Below, piece by piece: positions 35,151-46,455 of a stretch of 64,000 nucleotides of DNA. The notes below the pieces were generated by a model. It made no database searches and was not told the DNA's origin. It worked only from the letters and a program-made list of their open reading frames with translations. The DNA comes from Salvator merianae (taxonomy: Eukaryota > Chordata > Lepidosauria > Squamata > Teiidae), in assembly GCA_003586115.2 (NCBI GenBank), contig QVOM02000073.1:62109512-62173511 (forward strand). Reading direction: 5' to 3'. A program made the position numbers and the translations under genes. How positions within the stretch are numbered: the stretch's first letter is position 1; each line of letters begins with the position of its first letter.

Positions 35151-38100
35151 GGGAATGAAAAAGGATTAAAATCATTCCCTCAACTTATCCTGCCACATTC
35201 CCATTTGCTCTTCCTGTTCACTCATTCTGTTCATAAATGCTCAAAAGACTAATGCTCCTGAAACAGAGTCTTAGCTCAAGCTGTCATGGTTGCTGAAGAG
35301 TTTTTTAAGTACCTTAGAATAGTGTTTTCATATGCCTGATACAATTCCTTAAATGTATCCCAAGCCTTCCTAGTTATACACACTGCACTTTCCTTTTCAG
35401 TATGTTTGCAAACTCGTGTACATGGTTTTATTATTCTAATATAGGTTTTTGTATGGAATTTGGAGGGCTTGGCTACTGTGGTATGAATATAGCATTTCCA
35501 CGGTAGAAGCCTGTGCCAGATCACTTTTATTGGCTGCAGGCAGCATAAATGGCAGGACATAAGAGTTCACATTTTGTTTCACACCTTTGCACACTGCTTC
35601 TGTACCCCATCTTAAGGTTTCCAGAAACAAAGTGCTTCAGGAACAGATGTCCAATGTTGTGCAGTTTCACCAAGAACAAATAATGTTTCATTTTCTTCTG
35701 TCTTTTCTTTTTGGATTTATATTCCTTTTTTATTTTTCATATTTTCTTTTTTGGTAACAAAAAAATGTCTACACTGTCACATTATTTACTTTTTTTTACA
35801 TCCTGCTTCCCGCACTCATTATTAACCCAAAATAGTATGTGTAGGGCTTTCAGGATATTCTTGTTTCTGTAACAGAAACACTTCTGTGTTGAAAAATAAT
35901 AATAATTCAGAGAGTATCACTTCACGAACTGATTTAAAGGTACCATAAATTGAAGTACAGAAACCTTCTGAAGTGAAGACACAGTTTTATGTATCATAAC
36001 TGAGCCTTTATATTGAGGCAGTGCAAATTGTGTTGCTATCTTTAGCTGGTATGATCAGTTTCATTTATGTGGTTGTCACTGATTCAGATTCTGAATTTCA
36101 GATATTGATTTTTGGCTTCAGGTTTCTGGGATGATATCATCATTCAGTGCCACATCTTAAATCTTGTATCTCAGTTCATTAAGCATGCGCACAAATGCAG
36201 CTGCTGATATATGATATTTTCGGCAATTGCAATGTTGGACGTGCCCATGATAATATCCTGCGTCTTTTAACAAAAGATCTATTAGTGTTACATTGAAAAC
36301 CTTAATTCTAATTCCTTTTTTTGCACAATAACAAATGGCATCATTAGTGTTCTCTCAATTAAATATTCTCGAAGAGATTCACCATCCTGAAGTGGGACTC
36401 TGTGGAAGGATCAAGTATGACACCTCTTGTTGTTTACTTTCCTTCAAAACAGGACAGAGACAGTGAAAGAAAATGGAGAGTACAAGCCAGACATAGTGGC
36501 CTTCTCTTCCATTCCCCATTGCCACCACGATGGCAGACAAATATATTATTTTGGAAGCCAAATATAGCACAGCTGCCCAAATCCATCCAGTTTGTAGTAA
36601 ATTATTGGGTAGGGAATTGAAACATCCCCTGAGATGCCTCTAGATCTGCTCATAAGGCGTTTGCACAAGGAAGTCAACTCCACATGAACTTCCACTTATC
36701 TCAAATGTGTTGCTTGAATATGACAGGGCAGGACAGAAAATCTTTAGACCAGGCAAGCACAGGAGTCCTGGGTGACTCAAATGTGATGCTTTCTTACTGC
36801 ACATCCGGCACTCCTGTTTAGGAACTTTGCACTGAAAATCGGATAAGACTATCACATGTATTGGGAAGGATCTCCCTTGCTCCTTCCATTCAGTTTCATT
36901 CTGTTTCTACTGCCCAAGAACTGGAACTTCCTTGCATAAGCCCATTTGTATTAAGGGAAGCAAAAGGATACTTCACAAAACAAGGGAGCAAAACTAGGAC
37001 CCTTTCAGGAGTCCATGATGTAAAGTCCCTTGAGTTCAAAATGTTCTTCTGAAACACTTTGACTTAATGCATTTCTGTGAAGCTTATAGCACCTTACACA
37101 GGACAAATATTTCCTGCTGGCTTCTCTAAATAATTCTTGATGATGCAGTTTCTGTGCAAGGACTGAGATTGTTCACACCTCCATGTGCTTTGCTATTCTT
37201 TCTGAGAAGTTCTTTGTGCTAAAAACCTCTGATCACCCAGGAAATCTAGTAGCACCTTTGTGCTCTGTGTTAGTCAATGGGATAATTTCTGTCTCCCAAG
37301 ATAAACTTTAAATTCATATTGCTGAAACTCAAAAAAGTGTAAAATGGAATGCGCATAAATGATTGAATTGAGGTTTTGAACAGCCCAAATGCGCACAGAG
37401 GAGAAAAAAAAGAAAATAGCTACCAAACAACATTGCCAAATATATTGTGACAATTTGTTATCACTGGAGCCCAGAGACATAGGAGACACACTGGCAATCT
37501 GACTGCCTTTTATATAATACATATTGGAATACTTGAAGGCAGGCAATTAAAATGACAGGACTAACAGCTGAATAGAGGATTAACTTTCCCACGATAGAAC
37601 AGTGAATATATTCAAAACAATATCATCCTCTGTCCCATTCTCCGCACATTGGTTCTCTCTGGTGTATAGAGGTTAGGTTTACCCAAGACCATTTGGAAGA
37701 GTGGGAGATATCACAATGTGCCCTTCCTCCACTGGCCAGCATCCAAAAGGGAATTTAGCACATGACAAAAATGGCCCAGGTAACAATGAAAGGTGACTTA
37801 TTGTGTGTGGTTCCCACTCTTGGGCTGTCATGATTTTGCCATCAGAAGGGGTGAGCTCAAGCAACTGCACCTCACCCTACTTGTAGTTTCCTCAAGTCTT
37901 CCAGGTATATGCCACAGCCTTTAACAAAATGGCAGATGCCATCATCTGGAAAAAGATTAATTCCATCATGATAGATCGGAGGGTGTGGTATATAACTGCT
38001 CACATTCTGATGAGGCAAACTGTTGGTGGCCCTATTAATCTAACATCAAGCTCTATCCATACACTTAGGAAATGTGGCACCTTTTCACATCCTTTTCTCC

Positions 38101-38569
38101 AGCATCTCTGACCAAATGACTGTGTTTATAAGCTGGGGTACTATTTTTTTAAGGGTTTGAACATCTCCTTTAATCTTTTGTCTTAGCATCACCCAGTTTG
38201 CACCAACTTATTCTTCTTCAGATGGTAAGATTCTTGGGGAATATCCTGAATAAAAATATAAAAAAGTGAAGTTGTGGAACTTAGGCATCATTTCTAGCCA
38301 TATCATACATCTGTTACTTGACCACATCACTCGAGCCCACCTGCTCAGTTGGAACTGGGCCACAGATAAGCACTTGATCTTTCTTGGTTGTAATCTATCA
38401 AGAAAACAGCCAATAACCATTATGCATCATTCCCATGCAGTAACACTTGAGCCACCTCCTCTGGCACTTTCAACAGAGGAAAATAACTGGAGAAAAAGTA
38501 TTAGCCATATCATGTTAGGCAATGGAGAGACAGAATTTCCCCCCAGAACAAAAGCTTTATCCAAACAGG
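35151..38569. other. Unassigned sequence
   Basis: About 3.4 kb with no recognised gene or repeat. Small reading frames at 35276-35630, 36379-36620 and 37274-37546 have no domain-like content. A short TAGTAGCACCTTTGTG near 37246 is only loosely like the PLE terminal repeat. Confidence 0.4.
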
Positions 38570-39010
38570 GTCAAAAACCTAGGATTATCTCAGCGCTATG
38601 TTGGGATTGCCACACATATCCGTGGCAAACCCAACATAGTCCTAGGATGTAGAGTTAATATACTGGGATATCACTATTGTGGAAAAAAAGAGCACTGAAC
38701 GTGGGTTTTCCCACATAGCGATATTACTTACCTTGTTTGGTCTTGCTCCTGGGATTCTTCCTGTTGAAAATACCCACTGACTAGCGCGACTGGAAATGTC
38801 CACTATGCAAATAAGGGGGCAGGTTTTTGTGTACTTCCAGGTATTTTGTGCTATCAGATGCATCATGCGAGCAAGTGCCAGAATGATAAGGGCCCATGCT
38901 TGTCATGCAGTTTTGCCCTGCCATCTGGAAGGGATGGCAAGAGGCAATTGTGGAATCTAAACAAGATCCCTTATTTTGCCCTCACCATCTGGAGGCGGCC
39001 AAAAGTAGGC
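38570..39010. mobile_element. Hairpin MITE of the 'CATCTGG' group
   Basis: A hairpin near the left end has arms CTATGTTGGGATTGCCAC (38596-38613) and its complement at 38622-38639, with one mismatch and an 8-base loop. Further right, GATGGCAAGAGGCAATTG and CACCATCTGG recur in inverted orientation in the copy at 48690-49075. No coding capacity. Outer boundaries are approximate. Confidence 0.6.
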
Positions 39011-39186
39011 ATGCAAAATGACTCTAGATAACCTTCACACAAGCCAGCTTCCTTACTGGTGATGGCACACATCTACAGAGGAACATAGAACAGCAGCACT
39101 TCTATACTACCTGGATAACAGAATCACTACAACACTGCTATACACAGACCTTACCCATGAATATTAAGTCTGTATGCTTTTGAAAC

Positions 39187-39660
39187 CTAAAGCTTAATAT
39201 ACTGAATGATTTCTTTAGGCAGTTCAGCATCTACTGCTGTGGCTGTCCTAATTAGAAACAAATGCAAACTGTACACTTTCAGATCTGGTTCCATTTTACT
39301 TAGCACCTTTTTAATAGATGCTCCATTCTGCATGGCATGAAATGTGGCCACAAATGCTGGTGCTTCTAAAATGACTCCTGTGGTCTTTATCAATTGTCCC
39401 TTATAGTCTACACAAACCAGAATCTGTTTTAAGTTTTCTATAGGCATGGCCTATGGCCTAAACCACAGCTACTTCGCATGCCTTAAAACTCCCATGAATA
39501 TCTGCAATAAACCTGCCTGGTGCCTGGTGTTTCTGATGAACCAATAGTTTTACATCCCTTTGTTCTCTGAACTTCTGCAGATGAGGGGGCATCAACTCCA
39601 AAACTAGTTCTCTCAGAAGGAGCCATCTCTCAAAATACTGAACTTGTGACATGTTGGGCC
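39187..39660 (-). pseudogene. Possible tyrosine-recombinase relic (DIRS/Ngaro or Crypton-like)
   Basis: A minus-strand frame (39447 to 39187) contains ASIKKVLSKMEPDLKVYSL, then H-L-F-L-I-R-T-A-T-A-V, then AELPKEIIQYI. This resembles the C-terminal H-x-x-R box of transposon tyrosine recombinases (pattern YSxHSFRIGAATxAAxxGLPxexIxxxGRW). In that reading the catalytic Arg is replaced by Leu, and the final G-R-W and nucleophilic Tyr are missing because a stop follows. A second open stretch just upstream (39652 to 39458, LLLRELVLELMPPHLQKFRE) may belong to the same element but is not recognised. If real, it is long dead. Confidence 0.35.
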
Positions 39661-39920
39661 ATGCAAATTGTACACACCATAAAACAAATGCCCATACAAG
39701 GAGCCTTACTCTAGGGGATTAGAATGTCTGAGAGTTGATGATCTTGACAGTGCCCAGGTCTTTGTTTGCTCTACTTTATTTTAATTTATGAAGATTTCCA
39801 CAAAGAAGGAAGGAAAAACATGAAAGTACAAAAATAAAAAAGTAAAGAAGATACAACAAAAACATTAAATCACAATCTATGCAACCAGCATCTGAAAAGG
39901 ACAAATTGGACAGTGCCCAG

Positions 39921-41640
39921 TTTATTACTTTATTTATTCAAAATATTTCTATACCACTTCACATTTTAAGATTCTGAGGTGGTTCACAACATAAAACAAG
40001 CAAACAAACAAAAAACTAACACCTCACCTCCAAAATTCATTTGAATATAGTAAAGTGAATAAATTAAAATAGAAATAATTAAAAGCAATTAAAGATAGGT
40101 GATGGGAAAGAACCATTTACACCGGGAAGACTCATGTGAAAAACAAAAGGTTTTCAACAGGTGCTTGGAAGTTGGGAATGTAAAGGAGCCCACCACAGGG
40201 CTGCCAGATCATCAGCCAAACTAATTATCCCAGGCTTAAAAAACAAACAAACCCACAAGTGTATCGGATATTTGGCTGGTTTTTAGCCAAAGTTGGCAGT
40301 CCTGTCCCACAGACATTAGAGGAACAGCATTCCAAAGGGAAACTACCTCCCCAGACAAAGGCAGACATTTGGCTTTTTGTATGGCTAGGATAATTAGTTT
40401 GGCTGACTATCTAGCAGCTCTGGGCCTGTCTGGAAGTAACCACAATGTGTCACTCATTAATCTGAGGCAGCCACAACAGGAACTAACTAGATGGTTATAG
40501 TCTCCTTACAGGTCTATAGCGGAAGAGTCTATATGTCAAGTTCCCTGGTCTCCAGTTGTTTAGGGTCTTATATACCAAGCATGGAACCTTGAACCTGGTC
40601 TTGTTGCTAACTGACAACCAGTGCAACTGCTTAAGCACCTGCATAATATGTTAACAGTGAAGTGCTGTAACATGTTCAATGAGCTGACTGCCACATTTTT
40701 CACTAGTTGCAGTTTCTGGAGCAGGTACAAGGGTAGCCCCACATAACTGCAATATGGTAATCTGAACATGAGGTTACCTGTGCATGGACAACAGTGACTG
40801 AGCAATCCCTGTCCGGGTAGTAACATATTTGGTCTACTAGCCAAAGTTGGTAATGGGCACTCCTAGCCATAGAGGTCAGTGGAGCCTCCAATTATAAAGA
40901 AGAATCTAGGAATAACACAAAACGGTGTCCTTGTTCTTTCCAGGGGAAGTACAACCCCATCTGGAACAGGAAACACATAACATTTGCTAAATCTGAGAAC
41001 TACTTACCCACAAGATCTCTTGTCAGGATTTAGTTTCGGTTTTTTTGGTTCTCATCCAGCCCATCACTGTATCCAAGCACTAATTCTGGACATCCATATC
41101 CTTCCTTGACTCTGATCCTATGGAAAATGAGAGCTGGATTTCAAAAGCATAGTGATGAAACCTCATTCCAAAACTCCTGATGACCCTGCCCTGTGGCTTC
41201 ATATATATATTGAACATTGCTGGTGACAAAAGAATGTCCTTCGGTTCCTCACAGGTGCCAAGGCTTAGAGGCATAATCACACAATACTGTTCTTTGAGAT
41301 TATCCCTGCAGGTAGGAGAGGAACCACAGCAAACAGCACTTCCCCATCCCTTACAGGTGATCCAAAAAGATACCATTGTTGACAGTATCAAAAGCTGCTA
41401 AGAGATCAACAGAGTTGTGCTCCCTCCGTCTCTCGTTTGCAGAAATCATCTGCTGGGGTGACCAAAGGTGATTCTTTCCCAAACCCAGTCCTGAACCAAG
41501 ACTGAAGTGGGTTAAGATAATCAGTTTCATCCAAGAACTACTGCAGTTGCATTTTAACTACTCTTTCCCAAATAAGGAGTGGTAATTTGTATAAAACTCT
41601 GGATCCAAGGAGGTCTTTCTCAAGTTATCACACTAGACCT
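39921..41640 (-). mobile_element. L2 LINE, RT to 3' end, inactivated
   Basis: This is the longest L2 copy here. The 3' tail is at the left (TTTATTACTTTATTTATTC, then TTCTATACCACTTCACATTT). C-terminal coding follows as GLPLYLLQKLQLVKNVAVSS (about 40735-40680). The palm reads LSPAMFNIYMKPQGRVIRSF and then H-H-Y-A-F-E-I-Q-L at about 41155-41134; the catalytic Y-A-D-D has become Y-A-F-E (41140-41151). The fingers are near 41380-41560 (inverted complement of SGF, FDTV and similar). The endonuclease is absent and several frameshifts are present. Confidence 0.9.
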
Positions 41641-42213
41641 TAACCATTTTGTTTGCAAACTCCAGCAAACAGATACTGAAAGCAAATTCCAAGAAGGGAA
41701 GTCCTTTAATGGCCCCTGACTTACACCAAGTTCCGCCTAACATTCTGCACTCTGCCTTGAAAATTACCTGAAATCCTGATAATCCACTACGTCAGGCAGA
41801 ATCTGTAACCTCAGCAGCTAAGAAGTTTTTAAGGAGAGACTGTTTAATTTCCAAACACCAACAATGTTTCCAAGATTGCTTCAATACCAGTTGTTCTAAT
41901 GTAATGATGCATAGATTTTACTCAACACATCATATGAAATAATCTATGGAGAAAAACCCTGCTGGGAGAAATAATTTTGTACTCAAAACAAAAGTGGCTT
42001 TGAAAAACTGCTTGCAAGCACTACACTTCAATTGGCTTACTGCTCTTCCCTCATTTTTATTTTTTATTTTTTGGCTACTGAACTTTGTTTAATTCAGTGA
42101 TATTATGACACACCTTAATGTAAATATGTTCAGTCATATTCTGTTCTTCATTAATTCTATATTGTTCTGTATACTAAACCATAATAAAAAATTGGAGGAA
42201 AAAATGAAACAAA
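41641..42213. other. Unassigned sequence
   Basis: Nothing recognised. Confidence 0.4.
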
Positions 42214-42393
42214 GGCCCTTTCTGCACTTGACCTTATTCCAGATTATATCTTGGAATAGGGATCTGCCATTTGCATGCTACTATGAACTATGGCAGACCC
42301 CACCTGGGGCCTGCTATAATCTGCACTAGTGTGTGGATAGCAGGTCCCTATCCTGAGATATAGTCCAGAAAAAAGCCAAGTGCAGAAAGGGCC
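42214..42393. mobile_element. MITE with perfect 17-bp inverted termini
   Basis: The left terminus GGCCCTTTCTGCACTTG is matched exactly, inverted, by the right CAAGTGCAGAAAGGGCC. Imperfect complementarity continues inward for about 85 bases on each side, so the 180-bp element is nearly one hairpin. AAA flanks both ends, which could be a 3-bp target duplication of PIF/Harbinger type; the superfamily is inferred. Partial relatives lie at 25708 and 50515. Confidence 0.85.
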
Positions 42394-44029
42394 AAAGTGA
42401 CTGGGACGTGTATATTGGATCCTCAAACCTAACTGAACCCCCTTTGAAAATATTCTGCAAAGTGTTTGTCCAGTTATTGTTCTTATAAGTGTATCAGAAA
42501 CCTAACTTCATTGGGCCATGTCCCTGAACCCAAACCACTGGTCCTCCCCTGGTTGTGGTTGACTTACTTGCTACTTTGGGTCTGAAATTATGTTCTCTGA
42601 AGGCTAAAACAGAAAATGCCCACTACTGACCCTTTTCCCACTAGAGTCTGGCTAATACCATGGTCTGAAGTCACAGACCTGGATGTTTCAATCCCCTCTT
42701 AGCGATGGATCCAATGTTGCTCTTTGATGAAATATTGTGTCTGCAAAATCCCTGTATGTCTGATGCATGATAGCCAAGTATTTTATTAAAAGTGAACTCT
42801 ACTATATCAACACAACCAGGTAAATATTAAATGCTGCAAGCCAATTGCATAAAAATTGCAGACAATATTTTTTTTATTTTGTGCAAACTCCTTTGTGCCT
42901 GCTCCATATTTAGATTTGATACCAGATCTTAGAAAAGATCTTAGAAAAGATCAACATTTTCACCTCTCCCTTGTGATTGGAACAAATTATTTCCTTTTCC
43001 CTTGTGATTGGAGCAAATGATCTCCTAAGGGGAGCGAACAAATCATTTTCTAAAGGGAATGAAACCTCCCTCTACAGATGGGAGTCTTAAAATGTAGCCG
43101 GCTGAGTAGGAAGCATTGGGTGTGTCTGTCCAGATACAGCACTGGACTAGACTACAGCATGAAAAAGGTTCCATAGCCTGCTCCAACAGAAGTCTGCTTG
43201 CAGGCAGTCTCCAAAGTGTTTCCCTGTGGTAGACTGCCCCAAGGCTCACATTGGATGGCAGTGAGTTCCTGAGCTGGTCTACCAGATGCAAGGAGCCCAG
43301 TGTCATTTTGTCAGACTCCCAGGATCAACACCAGAAGTGCACCATTTCTAGATATCTGGCTAAAAATCTCTGGCTGGCAACTTCATAGACTGTAGACTTT
43401 CATTCCCAGCCTCCAAAGTTGAACTGTATGGGGCATTTGTAATATGGATGGCCCTTGGCGTGGGCTGCTGGTGACCCTCCAATCTTGGACCTAATCACTC
43501 ATCCAATCCAAGATTGCACCTGAACAGTAGATAATAACATGCACTGTGCTGATCTTGCCGAACTGACAAGTCTGTTGCCACAGGGAAAACACTTGAGTTG
43601 GACTCCACAGCTGGATACCCAGCATTATGGAAATACCAGGGAATGTATGGTTCTGTAGGCCAATGAGCCATGCCTAAACTCATCCTGCATGTTCCTCCTT
43701 GTCTTCTAAACTGTTCTTCAAATCCTGCCAGTGGATGATATTACAGAGGCCCTAAAAGTACCCCTTGACTAGGCGTTGGCCCTAAGGAAAACCCACCTTG
43801 TTCATCTGAAAGCATTAAGTCAGCCATCTCCAGAGACAGTGAAACTTTCTGACCTAGCAGCTCCATCTCCTTCTGGCCATTCTCCACTGCCTTGACCTGC
43901 TTTTTTTGCCAGCAAGAAAGAAAGTTTAGAACTCCTTCAAATTACACTGTTGATATTTTTTAAAGTCTTCTAGGCTTTGCCCCAGCAGTATTTTTTCTTT
44001 GTTTTAGTGCCTCAGTATGGACAGCTAGA
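42394..44029. other. Unassigned sequence with a short tandem repeat at 42930-43035
   Basis: GATCTTAGAAAA occurs twice in a row near 42925-42950. CCCTTGTGATTGG occurs at 42968 and 42999 (period 31) with a weaker third copy after it. The rest, including open minus-strand frames at 43043-43306 and 43495-43683, is not recognised. Confidence 0.4.
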
Positions 44030-44340
44030 ACCTATCTGCTTGACACAGGGTATCCTGCACCATGCTGGCAGACTGCAGACAGCACAACACGGATGTGCCA
44101 ACTGCCACCGAGTGCTCTAAGAGCTATCCACTTTTTGCACATCCCTTCCCATTCCAGCTTCAGAGACTGGGAAGAAAATTTGACAGCTAGGACTGTTTTG
44201 GCCAGGTTCCCAGAAGTGGTGCACTTCTGGTGCCATGTCTGGGTGCCCAGTGAAATGGCTCCCAATGTAGTATACTGATTCATGGTCTGCATGCTGGCTG
44301 CACATAGCCTACTGGTATGGAGTGCACTATGGTGCTATTT
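44030..44340. mobile_element. Fragment related to the MITE at 52109
   Basis: It shares CCCAGAAGTG and GTATACTG(A/G)TTCATG(G/A)T-like words in similar spacing with the element at 52109-52560. Terminal repeats are not preserved. Confidence 0.4.
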
Positions 44341-45824
44341 TTGTGCTGTAGCCCACTCTAAAGTTCCAGTAGATGCAGATTGAACTGTCCAGTTGATCCC
44401 TTTGGTTGATCTACCAGCTCAGTCTAGATGCTGCCCTAGGGCCCATACATAAGGTCCATTTGATATCTCATCTGAAAAAATGTATGAGATGATGAAGTTC
44501 AAGAGGGCAGCCTGTCAGTGCTTTGGTCACTGCACAGTCATTTCTGGCTCTTCTTAAGTCCCAGCCTTGCCTGCTTGCTTTCCTCACTGACCCAAAGTTC
44601 CTCCTTGCAGGTGGTTAATTGGAATGCAGATGGCCAAGGCCTGAGAACCTGCATGTTATGACTAGTAGTTGATGGAGTAAGGAGGCATAAGAAAGGAGAA
44701 TGGCTTGGAATGCTTAGATGCCTGAATACTTGCAACTATCTTTTGTATTCTATTATCACAAATAAAGTGAAGAACATGCTACCTTACTTTGTCTATTTCC
44801 TGACTCCTGGGCCTAAGGCCTAAAGGTGGTGATTCTGACACAGCCTTACTGGTCTTTCCTTTGGCCTCCCTTAGGACCATTCCTGATTGGATATACTGTG
44901 AATCAAATTATATCATTCCAATTCCTTTTTTGGATCTCTCCCTTTCTTTGCCTCCTTAGATGTGTATAATCTATTATTCATTTATTCTATTCAATTCCTT
45001 CCCAGTTTGATCTCAGTTAATATTTCTGTTTTATCCTTCTTGATGAAAGGAACACCACAAAAGAAACATAAAAGGATTGGAGGATGCATGCCATGAAGCA
45101 GCCATAAGGCATGGAGACCTGCAAATCTATCACCACTCTCCAAGTCTCTGGATTAGGTGGCTGGAACGCTCATGGCTACCCCTCTCTGTCTTTTAATAGC
45201 TATATTTTCATATGCATCCTTATCTATCTATATGAATATTTACCTTGTATTAAGTTTCAAAAGAAGAAAAATTGTGTGCATGTGAGAGAGTCTCTCTGGA
45301 TCTGGCCTAGGCCATTTGCAATGAGCTGGGCTGAACATGTAGCAACCAAATCCAAAATCTGAGCCCACTTAAGATCCCCCATCGGAAGAAATGCATAACC
45401 CTGCCCTCACAGCTCTGCCTCAGACAGTAATTGCTGTGATTGCTGAAACTACTCCACTGAAGCAGAAAAAACTGGAGAGACCTCTCTCAGATAGTGACTG
45501 TCTGATCACCAGCAACTAGGCCCCTCTCAAAAGAATATCTCTTCTAAGCATCTCTTAGAATATCTCAAAAGCATCTCTTCTAAGTCACATCAAAGAGGAG
45601 GACCAGTAGCCTCAGCCACAACAACTTTCTTAAAGTCTTCATGAGATTGGACAGTTTCCTTGAGCAAATCAGCCTTCTTCTAGCATTTTGATTCTTGTAG
45701 GGAAGGCAGGGAAAACTGGGGCTTCTCTATGATAAGGTAAGCCAAATTTATCCATTACATTGGAATGGTCATCCTAGGTCTATAAAATGTATCCTGAAAA
45801 AGAGGCACTCATGGATAGTTGTGA
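44341..45824. other. Unassigned sequence
   Basis: Nothing recognised apart from small repeated ATCTCTTCTAAG words at about 45535-45580. Confidence 0.4.
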
Positions 45825-45880
45825 CTCATTCATTCATTCATTCATTCATTTACTCACTCACTCATTCATTCATTCATTCA
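45825..45880. repeat. (ATTC)n microsatellite
   Basis: An ATTC/ACTC tetranucleotide run lies next to an L2 tail and was probably derived from it. Confidence 0.95.
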
Positions 45881-45965
45881 TATCCCACCATTCACCTGAG
45901 GTTCCAGGGCAAATCATAACATATGATAAAAAAAACACTAAAACATATTTAAAACATAACCCACT
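45881..45965 (-). mobile_element. L2 LINE 3' tail
   Basis: TATCCCACCATTCACCTGAG, then GTTCCAGGGCAAATCATAAC, is the inverted L2 3' terminus (TATCCCGCCTTTC...AAGGCGG...CA). The tetranucleotide run at 45825-45880 occupies the place of its tail. Confidence 0.6.
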
Positions 45966-46397
45966 GTTGTAGGTGAAGTCTTTCCAGCCAATGTAAGGTA
46001 TGGAGTGTTACGTGAACCACTGCATTTAAAAAAAAAATGATAATAGAAGTTTGTAGGAGCATTGATAATGATCAGGAACCCAGTAGTGGTAGAGAAAGTG
46101 TAATCACTACTGACCTGACAATAGCACAATCTTGGTGAAATCTGTATTGACACCAAGATGATTATTCTTCCAAAGCATGCAATAGACTGAAAGGAGATTT
46201 ATACTAGAATCTCTTTCTGTCTAGCAGTGTTTTTTGTAAGCTTTTCAAATATAAAGGTGTTTAATAATACATCAAGTTCCATCTTAAGGCACCTAAAGGA
46301 AGTGCAGTGGCTAGACACTTTTAACAAACTTTAAAACAGAAATGTTTCTCATATACATTTAGCACCAAGAAGGCTGTGTCTGCACACACAGCATTCT
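45966..46397. other. Unassigned sequence
   Basis: Nothing recognised. Confidence 0.35.
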
Positions 46398-46455
46398 GAA
46401 AACTGAAGAATTCAGAAGCAGGTTAAAAACTGAAGAATTCAGAAGAGGGTTCATA
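46398..46455. repeat. 27-bp tandem duplication
   Basis: AAAACTGAAGAATTCAGAAG occurs at 46399 and 46426, with similar flanking bases. Confidence 0.85.

Noticed and set aside
37238..37275. Possible third PLE terminal fragment (CTAGTAGCACCTTTGTG, GTTAGTC)
   Set aside because: Too short and without the hammerhead core.
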